DNA of 64,000 nucleotides, taken from contig CBDDAF010000003.1 of the NCBI GenBank assembly GCA_965224815.1, forward strand, positions 1,054,001 to 1,118,000, written 5' to 3'. Made by a program: the position numbers and the translations under genes. Below the pieces are notes generated by a model that saw only the letters and a list, made by a program, of their open reading frames with translations, searched no databases and had not been told where the DNA came from. Position 1 is the stretch's first letter; each line of letters starts with the position of its first letter. Below are positions 8,715 to 17,571 of this stretch, piece by piece. This DNA is from CAYPEL01 sp036479985. GTDB lineage: Bacteria > Pseudomonadota > Gammaproteobacteria > DSM-19610.

Positions 8715-9053
8715 TTACAACGCGTCAGAACCAATTTCGCCGGTACGTATACGAACAGCTTGATCTATATTAGTAACAAAAATCTTGCCATCACCAATCT
8801 TCCCGGTACTGGCCGCTGTTGTGATGGCTTCAATCACCTGATCAACAATGCCATCATCGACGGCGATTTCCAGTTTTACCTTGGGAAGAAAATCCACAAC
8901 ATATTCAGCACCGCGATAGAGTTCGGTGTGACCTTTTTGACGACCGAATCCTTTCACTTCTGTTGCTGTGACACCGGCGACACCCACTTCATGTAAAGCC
9001 GAGCGTACGTCGTCGAGTTTGAAGGGTTTAATTATCGCAATGACCATTTTCAT
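8715..9053 (-). CDS. glnK: Nitrogen regulatory PII protein GlnK/GlnB
   Basis: 112 residues starting MKMVIAIIKPFKLDDVR; the start at 9053 is preceded by GGAGGA. The T-loop is complete (HTELYRGAEYVVDFLPK), including the Tyr that GlnD uridylylates, and the ATP-binding TGKIGDGKIFV motif is present. PII proteins sense 2-oxoglutarate and ATP/ADP and bind AmtB, which is the next gene. Position upstream of amtB favours GlnK over GlnB. No clear sigma-54 -24/-12 element was found upstream. Confidence 0.95.
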   Translation of the reverse strand: MKMVIAIIKPFKLDDVRSALHEVGVAGVTATEVKGFGRQKGHTELYRGAEYVVDFLPKVKLEIAVDDGIVDQVIEAITTAASTGKIGDGKIFVTNIDQAVRIRTGEIGSDAL

Positions 9054-9114
9054 GGGGCTTCCTCCAGTTGATTTAATGCATGGCCCGTTGAAATTTCGGG
9101 CTGATAAATTGCAC

Positions 9115-9174
9115 AAAAATGGAGCTATGCACTCTATTATTGCGCAACAATTGCAATAATAGAGTGCATAGCTC
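9115..9174 (-). terminator. Strong inverted repeat, probable rho-independent terminator of the rlmB-GST strand
   Basis: Arms 9122-9143 and 9153-9174 are exact reverse complements (22 bp, GAGCTATGCACTCTATTATT..). Read on the minus strand the hairpin is followed by ATTTTTG, so it could terminate the upstream minus-strand genes before glnK. Its size and perfection also suit a protein-binding or mobile-element palindrome. Confidence 0.55.
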
Positions 9175-9234
9175 TAAATTGGGGCAGTAAACCCCAAATC
9201 ATTTGGAAGGTCAAGTAAAGGTAAGGATCAGAAA

Positions 9235-9295
9235 GTAGGAGTGGCTTCAGCCGCGATAGGCGCACACCCAATCGCGGCTGAAGCCGCTCCTACAG
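9235..9295. repeat. GTAGGAGTGGCTT palindrome
   Basis: Variant of the dispersed palindrome (GTAGGAGTGGCTTCAGCCGC ... GCGGCTGAAGCCGCTCCTAC) with one G-T mismatch in the outer stem. Located between the GST gene and glnK. Confidence 0.8.
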
Positions 9296-9341
9296 GATTT
9301 GCACTGTTCGCAAGATTAGAGGATAAATTAATCAGATGTTA

Positions 9342-10082
9342 CTAGCGGTAACCCGCATACAACTGAGTTACCCATTGCAGTTTTTCAGCATATCGCGCGA
9401 CCAGCACATCCAAATCACTGGGATATTTTTGAGGCCAGTCTAATCCATACTTCCTGGGCATACACAAAGGCGCTAGCAGCGATGCAACTGCAAGGTCTGC
9501 CCGGGAAAACTGATCTCCAACCAGAAATTTTTTGTCCTGCAAATGGCTGGATATTTTATCTGTCGCTTGATCCAGTTTAAGCATGGACTGTTTAGCTGAC
9601 TCACTATTGATTTTCATAAATTTACGCATACTTTGGCGCATTTTTGGAAACATTCTTTTAAGCACAAGATTACCGTACCAGGGCCCATTTACGGTAAAGA
9701 AAGGAATTACAATATCAGGGTACTCCAGCAGTATATCGTAACAGGCGCACCTGACATGAGCGCCAATTTCCTCATCTGCAAAGCGTTCCCATTCCAATGC
9801 TTCTTGCTTGAGAACAGGATCACCAGGTGTTAATAATTTCTCCGGAAAAGTTTCATCCAAATAAGTGATGATTGCACTGGATTCGCCAAGGTACTTACCA
9901 TTGTGTTCAAGAATAGGCACAGCTGAGTGCCCGGTCATTTTACGTGCCTTTTTAATATGAAATCCAGGCAACAAATTTTTTATCTCATGTTCTAGACCTT
10001 TATAGGCCAACGCCCAGCGAATTTTTTCGCAGTAATGAGAGATTGGGAACTGGTAGAGTTTTAACATAATAATGCTATCCAT
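9342..10082 (-). CDS. Glutathione S-transferase family protein
   Basis: 246 residues. N-terminal thioredoxin-fold domain begins MLKLYQFPISHYCEKIRWAL, with the cysteine of SHYC at the usual catalytic position; GHSAVPILEHNGKYLGESSAIITYLDETFP supplies the cis-proline and the glutathione-binding E-S-S-A-I motif. The C-terminal helical domain contains FLVGDQFSRADLAVASLLAPL, the conserved N-capping box with its Asp. The start overlaps the upstream stop (TAATG), indicating translational coupling. The substrate is not predictable. Confidence 0.88.
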   Translation of the reverse strand: MDSIIMLKLYQFPISHYCEKIRWALAYKGLEHEIKNLLPGFHIKKARKMTGHSAVPILEHNGKYLGESSAIITYLDETFPEKLLTPGDPVLKQEALEWERFADEEIGAHVRCACYDILLEYPDIVIPFFTVNGPWYGNLVLKRMFPKMRQSMRKFMKINSESAKQSMLKLDQATDKISSHLQDKKFLVGDQFSRADLAVASLLAPLCMPRKYGLDWPQKYPSDLDVLVARYAEKLQWVTQLYAGYR

Positions 10083-10378
10083 TAACCACTATTAAGGCCC
10101 TGCCATAACTTCAAACCTTGCAGTAAAAGGTTCACAGCTAAAATCAGATTGCTAACCAAGAAAAGAAGATCAAGCTTATTAAAACCCTGCGTGATTAAAT
10201 GACGAACGCCAATTCCTGCTGCTATTAAATTTATCAGCGAACCAAATTCGGACATCAACAACAAGGTTAAAAGTGGTAATTGATACTGGCTACTGGAATT
10301 TTCCGAAGCATTCCATACCAGAACCAGGCTGAAAAACAGTCCAATGAACAGTGCGATCCAGGGGATTGTGCGTTTCAT
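10082..10378 (-). CDS. Small membrane protein, unknown
   Basis: 98 residues with three predicted membrane segments (WIALFIGLFFSLVLVW, LLMSEFGSLINLIAAGIGV, LLFLVSNLILAVNLLLQGL). Not recognised. It sits between rlmB and the GST gene on the same strand, 18 bp after rlmB, and its stop overlaps the GST start, so it is almost certainly translated as part of this operon. Confidence 0.7.
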   Translation of the reverse strand: MKRTIPWIALFIGLFFSLVLVWNASENSSSQYQLPLLTLLLMSEFGSLINLIAAGIGVRHLITQGFNKLDLLFLVSNLILAVNLLLQGLKLWQGLNSG

Positions 10379-10396
10379 GGTTTCGTATTTTTCTAG

Positions 10397-11137
10397 TTAA
10401 AAACGCTGACGCCGCGCTTCGAATAAACAGATGCCGGTTGCAACCGACACATTGAGGCTGCTGACGGAACCCGCCAATGGAATCGATACCAGTAGATCAC
10501 AGTGCTCACGCGTCAGGCGACGCAAACCCTTACCCTCTCCACCCAGCACCAACGCGAGTGGCCCGGTTAAATCTGCTTCAAAGAGTGACTGATCTGCCTC
10601 ACCGGCCGCACCGTAAATCCAGATTCCCTGATCACGTAACATTTTTAATGTTCTGGCAAGATTAGTCACACGGACTAATGGAATGGTGTCTGCTGCACCA
10701 CAGGCCACTTTTCGAACCGTACCGTTTAGTGGTGCTGACTTGTCACGCGGCGTTATAACCAGGTGCACGCCCGCTGCATCGGCGCTCCGTAAACACGCAC
10801 CAAGATTATGCGGATCCTGCACACTGTCAAGGATTAATATAAAAGGTGTTTCATCAAGCTTTTCGAGAAACCCGGGCAACTCTTTTTCACCCAGACTCGT
10901 TGATGTACCGATTTCAGCAACTACGCCCTGGTGACTGATACCGGGCACACGATCATCCAGTTCACGGCGTGCAACGCGTTGTACTGGCACATTGGCCTGT
11001 TCCGCCAATGACACCACCTGATCCATACGCGCATCGCTGCGGCTATCAAGGGTTAATAAAACAGAAATTTTAGAGGGATCGCGCTGCAACAAGCTGGTTA
11101 CAGCGTGAAGACCGAAAACCCGCTGTGTTTTTTTCAA
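10397..11137 (-). CDS. rlmB: 23S rRNA (guanosine-2251-2'-O)-methyltransferase RlmB
   Basis: 246 residues with a TTG start. The N-terminal substrate-binding domain begins RVFGLHAVTSLLQRDP. The SpoU/TrmH knot domain shows its three motifs: ILDSVQDPHNLGACLRSADAAG, LALVLGGEGKGL and IPLAGSVSSLNVSVATGICLFEA. It methylates the ribose of G2251 in 23S rRNA. The linked rnr-rlmB order is common in gammaproteobacteria, here with an OmpA-like lipoprotein gene between them. Confidence 0.95.
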   Translation of the reverse strand: MKKTQRVFGLHAVTSLLQRDPSKISVLLTLDSRSDARMDQVVSLAEQANVPVQRVARRELDDRVPGISHQGVVAEIGTSTSLGEKELPGFLEKLDETPFILILDSVQDPHNLGACLRSADAAGVHLVITPRDKSAPLNGTVRKVACGAADTIPLVRVTNLARTLKMLRDQGIWIYGAAGEADQSLFEADLTGPLALVLGGEGKGLRRLTREHCDLLVSIPLAGSVSSLNVSVATGICLFEARRQRF

Positions 11138-11158
11138 CAGCGGGTTCCGGTGAGACGA

Positions 11159-11839
11159 TCAATAATCACGTTCATAAGCACGTTGTTCATTACCTTCAAC
11201 GACTGGCTTAATCAGGATTTCAACCCGCCGATTTAACTGACGGCCAGCTTCAGTTGCATTGGTAGCACGCGGTTCACTTTCACCGCGGCCTTCAGTGCGT
11301 AAGCGCTGGTAATCAACACCATTCGATGAAAGATAATCAACAACGCTGCGAGCGCGGCGTTCTGATAGTTGCTGGTTATAACTATTAGAACCTGTTGCAT
11401 CGGTGTGCCCAACAACATGCACGACTGAGCGGTCATAGCGGTTCAAGACCCCGGCCACTTTATCCAGCGTATTTTTAAATGCTGGCTTGAGGCTGGCACT
11501 GTCAAAGGCAAATGACACTTCATTCGATACATCTATTTTCAGGCTTTCGTCCTGCAAACGCTGTATTTCAAGGTCATTACGGCGTTGCTCTTCTTCCAGT
11601 GCAGCTTCGAATTCACGTTGCTGGCTATCCATATAATTACCCACACCACCACCGGCAATGGCGCCGATTACAGCACCTGTGATTGCACCTTTCTTGCCAC
11701 CACTCACCTGCTTACCAATGATAGCGCCGGTCACTGCGCCGATTGCTGCACCGGTTTTAGCACGACGGTTCGGGTCATCGGTTGCACAGGCAGTCAGGCT
11801 GAGTATTGTAAATAATATGAGGAGTTGTTTAAGTTTCAT
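11159..11839 (-). CDS. OmpA-family lipoprotein with glycine-zipper segment
   Basis: 226 residues. Lipoprotein signal LFTILSLTAC with lipobox Cys at 18. Residues about 28-70 form a Gly/Ala zipper (GAAIGAVTGAIIGKQVSGG, GAITGAVIGAIAGGGVGNY), then a short charged helical stretch (REFEAALEEEQRRND). The C-terminal OmpA domain has VVGHTDATGSNSYNQQLSERRA and RRVEI, which bind diaminopimelate in peptidoglycan. It resembles YiaD/Pal-type outer-membrane to wall tethers. Its start overlaps the rnr stop (ATGA), so it is translated with rnr. Confidence 0.9.
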   Translation of the reverse strand: MKLKQLLILFTILSLTACATDDPNRRAKTGAAIGAVTGAIIGKQVSGGKKGAITGAVIGAIAGGGVGNYMDSQQREFEAALEEEQRRNDLEIQRLQDESLKIDVSNEVSFAFDSASLKPAFKNTLDKVAGVLNRYDRSVVHVVGHTDATGSNSYNQQLSERRARSVVDYLSSNGVDYQRLRTEGRGESEPRATNATEAGRQLNRRVEILIKPVVEGNEQRAYERDY

Positions 11840-14151
11840 CGTTTGCTCCTTTTTCGCTTCGATGAGCCTCGCCGTGATTTGGATGAACGTTTAGATTTCT
11901 GTTTACGTTCACCCTTGACGGCATCAGCCAGTTCAAAATCAATTTTCCGATCATCAAGATCGACACGCACTACTTTGACCTTTACTACATCTGAAAGATG
12001 GTAGGTTTTTCCCGTTCGTTCACCGCGCAAAAGATGTCCGGACGGGTCAAAATGGTAATAATCATTTTGCAGTGCTGTTACATGGACAAGTCCTTCGACA
12101 TATATATCCTTTAATTCAACAAAAATACCAAACGAGGTCACACTGGTGATTACACCATCGAAATCTTCACCCACCTTATCTAGCATATATTCACATTTCA
12201 GCCAGTCGACGGCATCACGGGTTGCTTCATCAGCGCGGCGTTCGGTTGCTGAACAGTGCTCGCCAAACTCCAGCATTTGCGCATGCTCATAGGCAAATCC
12301 GCCACCGGCAGTTAAGCCTCGGCCGGAAGGTTTTTTACCCTGTTTCTTTTGACTCTGCTTCTTCAGTTGATAACGAATCGCCCGGTGTACCAGCAAATCC
12401 GGGTAGCGACGAATCGGCGATGTAAAATGCAGATATTCTTCGTGCGCAAGTCCAAAGTGGCCAACATTATCCGGACTGTATTTTGCCTGTGATAACGAAC
12501 GCAACATGACAGTTTCAATCACGTGCGTATCAGGTCGGCCCTGTACACGTTTGAGCATTTTTGCGTAATCACCGGCCGCCGGTTGCTTGCCACCCGCCAA
12601 CGACAAACCACGTTCTTTGAGAAATTCTCTCAAATCGAGCAGTTTTTCCGCTTTCGGCCCTTCGTGGACACGAAACAGCGTAGGCAGTTTATGCCGGCCC
12701 AGAAAACGCGCCGTACACACATTTGCAGCAATCATGCATTCCTCAATAATCTTATGTGCTTCGTTGCGCTCCACAGCGATGATTTTTTCAATCTTGCGAT
12801 CCTTACTGAATACAATCCGGGTTTCTGTGGTTTCAAAATCAATCGCGCCACGGTTAGTGCGGCCACGCCGCATCACCTTGTATAACTTATATAATTCTTC
12901 CAGGTGCGGCACCAACTCCTGGTACTGGGCACGGGTTTTCTTATCCTTATCTATGAGTAAACGCGCCACCTCACTATAAGTTAACCTGGCATGTGAACGC
13001 ATCAATGCTTCGTGAAAGCGCGAACGGGTCAGTTCTCCCTGTTTATTGATATACATCTCACAAACCATACACAGACGGTCAATATCGGGATTCAATGAAC
13101 ACAGGCCGTTGGAAAGAATCTCCGGCAGCATGGGGATGACACGTTCCGGGAAATACACGGAATTACCACGTAATAACGCCTCAGCATCCAGCGCCGTATT
13201 CGGTTTGACGTAATGAGAAACATCGGCGATGGCAACCAACAAACGCCAGCCTTTAGGGGTCTGCTCACAAAACACCGCATCATCAAAATCCCGTGAATCA
13301 GCACCATCGATAGTGACTAATGGCGTATTACGCAAATCCAGTCGATTACGTTTTGCAGCCGCTGGCACTTCAGCTTTGAGAGAACTGATTTCATCCTCAA
13401 CTGCGCCGGGCCATTCCAGTGGTAAATCGTGCGCACGAATAGCGACATCGATTTCCATACCTGGTGCCATATGATCGCCGATGACTTCGACCACACGTCC
13501 GACCGGACCTGAACGCCGGTTGGGCTGTTCAATGATGGCTACGCTGACGAACTGGCTATCGCGCGCCCCGCCGGTCTCATCGGGTGGGATCTGAATATCC
13601 TGTGCAATACGTTTGTTATCCGGTGTTACAAAACTGACGCCGCTTTCGAAACGGATGCGCCCGACCACATTCTGAGTATTGCGTTCCAGCACTTCGACAA
13701 TCGCACCCTCGCGGCGGCCACGTTTATCGAGGCCCACAACACGTGCTACAACACGATCGCCATGAAACACACCTCGCATCTGCCGGGGCGCAAGAAACAG
13801 GTCATCGTCACCTGTGTCGGGTATAAGAAAACCAAACCCGTCCGGATGGCCAGATACCCTACCAAGCACCATATCCATTCGGTCAACCAGACCATAACCA
13901 CCGCGCCTGTTACGCAGTACCTGGCCATCACGTTCCATGGCACGCAAACGACGTCGTAAAGCTTCGGAATCGGTTTCTGATTCGATGCTAAACTCGGCAG
14001 CAATTTCATCCTGGTTCAATAGTTTTCCGAGTTCATCCATCCGTTGCATGATGAATTCACGGCTGGGTATCGGACTATCATATTTATCAGCCTCACGGGC
14101 TGCCTGGGGGTCGCCGCGAAAACGGCTTTTTGATTTACCACGTCTTGTCAT
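11836..14151 (-). CDS. rnr: Ribonuclease R
   Basis: 771 residues, normal for RNase R. An N-terminal winged-helix region (EFIMQRMDELGKLLNQDEIAAEF) is followed by cold-shock domains, the RNB catalytic domain (VTIDGADSRDFDDAVFCEQTP with the metal-binding Asp cluster; HFTSPIRRYPDLLVHRAI) and a C-terminal S1 domain (GEDFDGVITSVTSFGIFVELKDIYVEGLVHV), ending in a Lys/Arg/Ser-rich tail. It degrades structured RNA 3' to 5' without a helicase. First gene of the run rnr - OmpA lipoprotein - rlmB - membrane protein - GST. Confidence 0.97.
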   Translation of the reverse strand: MTRRGKSKSRFRGDPQAAREADKYDSPIPSREFIMQRMDELGKLLNQDEIAAEFSIESETDSEALRRRLRAMERDGQVLRNRRGGYGLVDRMDMVLGRVSGHPDGFGFLIPDTGDDDLFLAPRQMRGVFHGDRVVARVVGLDKRGRREGAIVEVLERNTQNVVGRIRFESGVSFVTPDNKRIAQDIQIPPDETGGARDSQFVSVAIIEQPNRRSGPVGRVVEVIGDHMAPGMEIDVAIRAHDLPLEWPGAVEDEISSLKAEVPAAAKRNRLDLRNTPLVTIDGADSRDFDDAVFCEQTPKGWRLLVAIADVSHYVKPNTALDAEALLRGNSVYFPERVIPMLPEILSNGLCSLNPDIDRLCMVCEMYINKQGELTRSRFHEALMRSHARLTYSEVARLLIDKDKKTRAQYQELVPHLEELYKLYKVMRRGRTNRGAIDFETTETRIVFSKDRKIEKIIAVERNEAHKIIEECMIAANVCTARFLGRHKLPTLFRVHEGPKAEKLLDLREFLKERGLSLAGGKQPAAGDYAKMLKRVQGRPDTHVIETVMLRSLSQAKYSPDNVGHFGLAHEEYLHFTSPIRRYPDLLVHRAIRYQLKKQSQKKQGKKPSGRGLTAGGGFAYEHAQMLEFGEHCSATERRADEATRDAVDWLKCEYMLDKVGEDFDGVITSVTSFGIFVELKDIYVEGLVHVTALQNDYYHFDPSGHLLRGERTGKTYHLSDVVKVKVVRVDLDDRKIDFELADAVKGERKQKSKRSSKSRRGSSKRKRSKR

Positions 14152-14281
14152 GGGAGGTGATCCTACTGGTAACAGGAGGCTATTACAAAGGTCTGGCTAA
14201 AAAGACATTTTTGCCATCAATTGACAAGTTTGGAGGCTGGCGGTAAAGTGCGCGGCTCCCGGTATTCCCAGCACCGGCCAC

Positions 14282-14368
14282 GCCGAGGTGGCGAAATTGG
14301 TAGACGCGCTAGCTTCAGGTGCTAGTGGGGGTAACCCCGTGGAGGTTCAAGTCCTCTCCTCGGCACCA
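14282..14368 (+). tRNA. tRNA-Leu (anticodon CAG)
   Basis: 87-nt class II tRNA. Acceptor arms GCCGAGG / CCTCGGC pair, CCA is encoded at 14366-14368. The D-arm contains AAATTGGTAGACGC, the anticodon stem CTAGC/GCTAG closes the loop TTCAGGT (anticodon CAG), a long variable arm follows, and the T-arm GAGGTTCAAGTCCTC is intact. It stands alone, just upstream of and divergent from rnr. Confidence 0.95.
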
Positions 14369-14459
14369 TATTCAAAATCCCATTCAGTTCTTGTGCCGCT
14401 GCACAGTACCTTTGCACCCTTTTGAATGCACCTATTCCAATGTTCGGCAAGTAACGCCT

Positions 14460-14783
14460 TCAACGCTTATTGTGTCCACTGACGTGAGCATGTAAAGGAC
14501 GGGTTTTTTCAAACACCTGCTTCTGTTCCTCGCTGGCTTCGTTCTGGTGTTCTTTTTTCCACAGGTCAAACGGCATTCCATAAACTATTTCACGCGCCTG
14601 ATCGTAGTCCATCTCAACACCTTCCTCGCCTGCGGCATTCATGTACCACTTACTTAAACAATTACGGCAGAATCCTGCCAGGTTCATCAGGTCTATATTC
14701 TGTACATCGGTCCGGCGCTGCAAGTGTTCAACCAGGCCACGGAATGACGCGGCTTCCAGTTTGATACGGGTTGCTTCATCCAT
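14460..14783 (-). CDS. DUF1244 family protein
   Basis: 107 residues from the ATG at 14783, chosen because TGAGGA lies 7-8 bases upstream and family members begin here. The conserved block RRTDVQNIDLMNLAGFCRNC is followed by LSKWYMNAAGEEGVEMDYDQ and AREIVYGMPFDLWKK. The family is small, widespread in proteobacteria, of unknown function, and has a CRNC pair that might bind metal. Confidence 0.9.
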   Translation of the reverse strand: MDEATRIKLEAASFRGLVEHLQRRTDVQNIDLMNLAGFCRNCLSKWYMNAAGEEGVEMDYDQAREIVYGMPFDLWKKEHQNEASEEQKQVFEKTRPLHAHVSGHNKR

Positions 14784-14807
14784 CGTTTTATCCTCAGTAG
14801 TTTTTAA

Positions 14808-14912
14808 AGAATCACTGACATAATTAGTGAGAACCTGTAGGAGCGGCTTCAGCCGCGATGGAGCCACAGTGTTCATCGCGGCTGAAGCCGCCTACAGGTT
14901 CTTAATAAACCA
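14808..14912. repeat. GTAGGAGCGGCTT palindrome with partial MITE flanks
   Basis: Core 14835-14897; the right arm has lost one base (GCCGCCTACAG). Flanks AATTAGTGAGAA on the left and TTCTTAATAAA on the right match the inner parts of the element at 19122. It lies directly upstream of the DUF1244 gene on the minus strand. Confidence 0.75.
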
Positions 14913-15031
14913 GCGTATCCTGAACCTGACGAGGAACTCAAGCCCTGAAATATCCGGGTTTAACAGCTTTTTACGCCGATCAGAATTCCCTGCTAAAATT
15001 ACCTGATATAAAACTAAAATAAGGAGAAAAC

Positions 15032-15847
15032 TTGAACCTGAACCGACTACCCAGACAGATGCTGCTGGCAGTTCTCTGCCTATGTCTAACTGGAGCTATC
15101 CAGGCTGCATCCAGTGTTTTACGAATGGCAACAACCACCAGCACCGAGAATTCTGGTTTGATCAGCGCATTAATCCCCCCCTTCGAACAGCAGACGGGAA
15201 TCCAGGTTCATGTGATCGCTGTTGGCACGGGCAAAGCCTTAAAACTGGGAGAGCGCGGTGATGTGGATATTATTCTCGTGCATGCACGTAAGGCTGAAGA
15301 AGCATTTATCTCCGCAGGTTATGGCGTAAAACGTTATGAGATTATGTACAACGATTTTATTATTGTCGGCCCCGGTAAAGACCCGGCAAAGATACAGGGC
15401 CTGCATAATGCGACCTCTGCTTTTTCAAAAATAGCTACAGCAAATGCATTGTTCATTTCACGCGGCGATAATTCAGGGACGTATAAAAAGGAAAGGACGA
15501 TCTGGCCTGAGGCAGGCATATCGCCTGATAGCAAGTGGTACCGTGAAGTTGGACAAGGTATGGGCAAGACACTTCAAATCGCTGGCGAATTAAGTGGCTA
15601 TACTTTAACTGACCGCGGCACCTGGATCGCCTACCGGAAAAATAATCCATTGATGCTTTTAGTTGAAGGTGACAAAAATCTAAAAAACTTTTATGGCGCC
15701 ATCGCTGTAAACCCGCAACGCCACCCTGACACTAATATAAAATTAGCGCAGAAGTTAATCGAATGGTTGATATCTGACCAGGGTAAAAAGCTTATTGCAG
15801 AATTCAGGATTGACGGAGAACAATTATTCTACCCAATAGCTAACTAA
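15032..15847 (+). CDS. tupA: Tungstate ABC transporter substrate-binding protein TupA
   Basis: 271 residues. The start is TTG at 15032, supported by AAGGAG five bases upstream and by a full signal peptide (MLLAVLCLCLTGAIQAAS). The mature protein opens with RMATTTSTENSGLISALIPPF, the TTTST signature of TupA-type binding proteins, and contains GTGKALKLGERGDVDIILVH and SRGDNSGTYKKE, the other oxyanion contacts. TupA captures tungstate in the periplasm with very high selectivity over molybdate. It heads tupABC-moeA, close to a formate dehydrogenase locus that could use tungsten or molybdenum. Confidence 0.92.
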   Translation: MNLNRLPRQMLLAVLCLCLTGAIQAASSVLRMATTTSTENSGLISALIPPFEQQTGIQVHVIAVGTGKALKLGERGDVDIILVHARKAEEAFISAGYGVKRYEIMYNDFIIVGPGKDPAKIQGLHNATSAFSKIATANALFISRGDNSGTYKKERTIWPEAGISPDSKWYREVGQGMGKTLQIAGELSGYTLTDRGTWIAYRKNNPLMLLVEGDKNLKNFYGAIAVNPQRHPDTNIKLAQKLIEWLISDQGKKLIAEFRIDGEQLFYPIAN

Positions 15848-15973
15848 GGTATCTTTGATGTGTCATACAATTTGCACAATTTTTGTAGGAGTGGCTTTAG
15901 CCGCGATAGAGCCGCAGCATTCATCGCGGCTAAAGCCGCTCCTACAGGTTCTCACCAATTAATCAAAGGTTCC
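15847..15973. repeat. MITE-like element between tupA and tupB
   Basis: Left end AGGTATCTTTGATGTGTCAT, palindromic core 15884-15947 (TGTAGGAGTGGCTTTAGCCG ... CCGCTCCTACAG), right end CTCACCAATTAATCAAAGGTTCC. The right terminus stops about 10 bp before the tupB ATG, so the element supplies the tupB leader. Confidence 0.8.
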
Positions 15974-15983
15974 CCAAGCGATT

Positions 15984-16685
15984 ATGAGCGAACTTTCATC
16001 TACAACGATTGATTCAATACAATTACTTCTTTCCGGTAATTCAGAGTTGTGGACTATTATATTTTTATCATTTAGCGTTTCGCTCAAAGCCATTCTGATT
16101 GCCGCACCGTTTGCCCTGCTCACTGCCTTCCTCATGGCTCATCTACGTTTTCCCGGACGCCAGGTAATGATTTCCACCTTCAGTGCATTGCAATCGATAC
16201 CGGCCGTTGTCGTCGGCCTCACCGTGTATCTTGTGCTGTCACGAAGCGGCCCGATGGGCGATCTGGAACTACTGTTTACACAATCCGCCATGGTCATCGG
16301 ACAAATGCTTTTATGCCTGCCTCTACTGATTAGTTTAAGTCATTCAGCTTTTCAAACAGCCGATAAATACGTTTGGGAAACTGCCGTGACACTGGGCGCA
16401 ACGCCACCCAGAGCTTTTATGACATTAATGCACGAAGTACGTTTTGCGCTAACCGCCGCTTTTCTTGCAGGCTTTGGCCGGATCATTGCCGAAGTCGGTT
16501 GTTCAATGATGGTGGGTGGCAACATTCTTAACCACACACGCAATATACCCACCGCAATCGCCCTGGAAACTTCAAAGGGTGAATTTTCACAGGCGATCGC
16601 CCTTGGCATCGTACTATTACTACTCGCACTGATACTGAATGGATTACTGGCATTTTTTCGTGGCCGGGGCATGATGTCGGCATGA
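15984..16685 (+). CDS. tupB: Tungstate ABC transporter permease TupB
   Basis: 233 residues with about five to six membrane helices. The binding-protein-dependent permease motif is present (ETAVTLGATPPRAFMTLMHEVRFALTAAFLAGFGRIIAEVG: the E-A-A-x3-G loop that docks to the ATPase). It pairs with TupA and TupC. A MITE lies in the leader and no good ribosome-binding site precedes the ATG, so translation may be weakened relative to tupA. Confidence 0.92.
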   Translation: MSELSSTTIDSIQLLLSGNSELWTIIFLSFSVSLKAILIAAPFALLTAFLMAHLRFPGRQVMISTFSALQSIPAVVVGLTVYLVLSRSGPMGDLELLFTQSAMVIGQMLLCLPLLISLSHSAFQTADKYVWETAVTLGATPPRAFMTLMHEVRFALTAAFLAGFGRIIAEVGCSMMVGGNILNHTRNIPTAIALETSKGEFSQAIALGIVLLLLALILNGLLAFFRGRGMMSA

Positions 16686-17380
16686 GTGAAATCATCCGTT
16701 ACGAACAACTGCGCAAAACCATTCAGGGACAACTGTTACTGGAAATCGATCAGTTCTCTATCGAGGAAGGCGCATGCGTCACACTGAGTGGCCGTAACGG
16801 CGCAGGGAAATCCACGCTCATGCGAATCATTGCAGGTCTAGAAACACCTGATTCTGCCCGTGTCACTTACCTGGGACAAGCCATGTCCTGGCAACGCGCA
16901 CGCAAACATATCCGCACCCATATTATTTATCTACACCAACAACCTTACTTGTTTGATTGCAGTGTCTCTCGCAACATTGCGTTCGGTCTACGCTGTCTCG
17001 ACCTGCCACGCGATGACATTGCCGTCCAGGTTTCCGATGCGCTTGAGTGGGCAGGACTGAAACATCTGGCATCGCGCAATGCAAACGAATTATCAGGCGG
17101 CGAGCGCCAACGTGTTGCATTGACGCGCGCACGGATTCTACATCCTAAATTACTGCTGCTCGATGAGCCCACCTCAAATATGGATAGCGATGCGAGACAG
17201 CAAACCTATGAGATGATTAGCAAACTAAAACAGGATGGCGTCAGTATTTTGATATCCACTCACGAGAACCCTGCCCTGGTTCGTCTTGCTGATGAACATT
17301 TAAATCTGTCTGACGGGCAACTAAATAAACCAGATATTAGCCCAGTGAAACAACATGACAACGTCGTTCCTTACCGCTGA
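16682..17380 (+). CDS. tupC: Tungstate ABC transporter ATP-binding protein TupC
   Basis: 232 residues, overlapping tupB by 4 bp (ATGA). Walker A is GRNGAGKST, the signature ELSGGERQRVAL is complete, Walker B is LLLLDEPTSNMD, and the switch histidine is in STHEN. It powers tungstate import by TupB. Confidence 0.93.
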   Translation: MSEIIRYEQLRKTIQGQLLLEIDQFSIEEGACVTLSGRNGAGKSTLMRIIAGLETPDSARVTYLGQAMSWQRARKHIRTHIIYLHQQPYLFDCSVSRNIAFGLRCLDLPRDDIAVQVSDALEWAGLKHLASRNANELSGGERQRVALTRARILHPKLLLLDEPTSNMDSDARQQTYEMISKLKQDGVSILISTHENPALVRLADEHLNLSDGQLNKPDISPVKQHDNVVPYR

Positions 17381-17408
17381 TCACTCAGCAAAGCATTCTA
17401 ATAGTTAT

Positions 17409-17549
17409 GGAACCTCTGATTATTCCGTACATTTTTGTCATTGTGTACAGTGCAAATTCTGTAGGAGCGGCTTTAGCCGCGATAGGGCTGCGGTGTCTAT
17501 CGCGGCTAAAGCCGCTCCTACAGTTCTCGCTCAATTAATCAGAGATTCC
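17409..17549. repeat. Well-preserved 141-bp MITE-like element between tupC and moeA
   Basis: Terminal inverted repeats GGAACCTCTGATTA (17409-) and TTAATCAGAGATTCC (-17549). Internal: TTGTCATTGTGTACAGTGC, then the palindromic core 17459-17523, then TTCTCGCTCAATTAATC. This is one of the two best copies and is in the opposite orientation to the one at 19122. Confidence 0.85.
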
Positions 17550-17571
17550 TTATTACTAAAAAGAGAACTTA

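Noticed and set aside
9054..9180. Possible sigma-54 promoter upstream of glnK (GCAC ... TTGCA)
   Set aside because: The spacing between the GCAC and TTGC parts is 7 instead of 5 bases, and the match falls inside the perfect palindrome, so it is probably chance.
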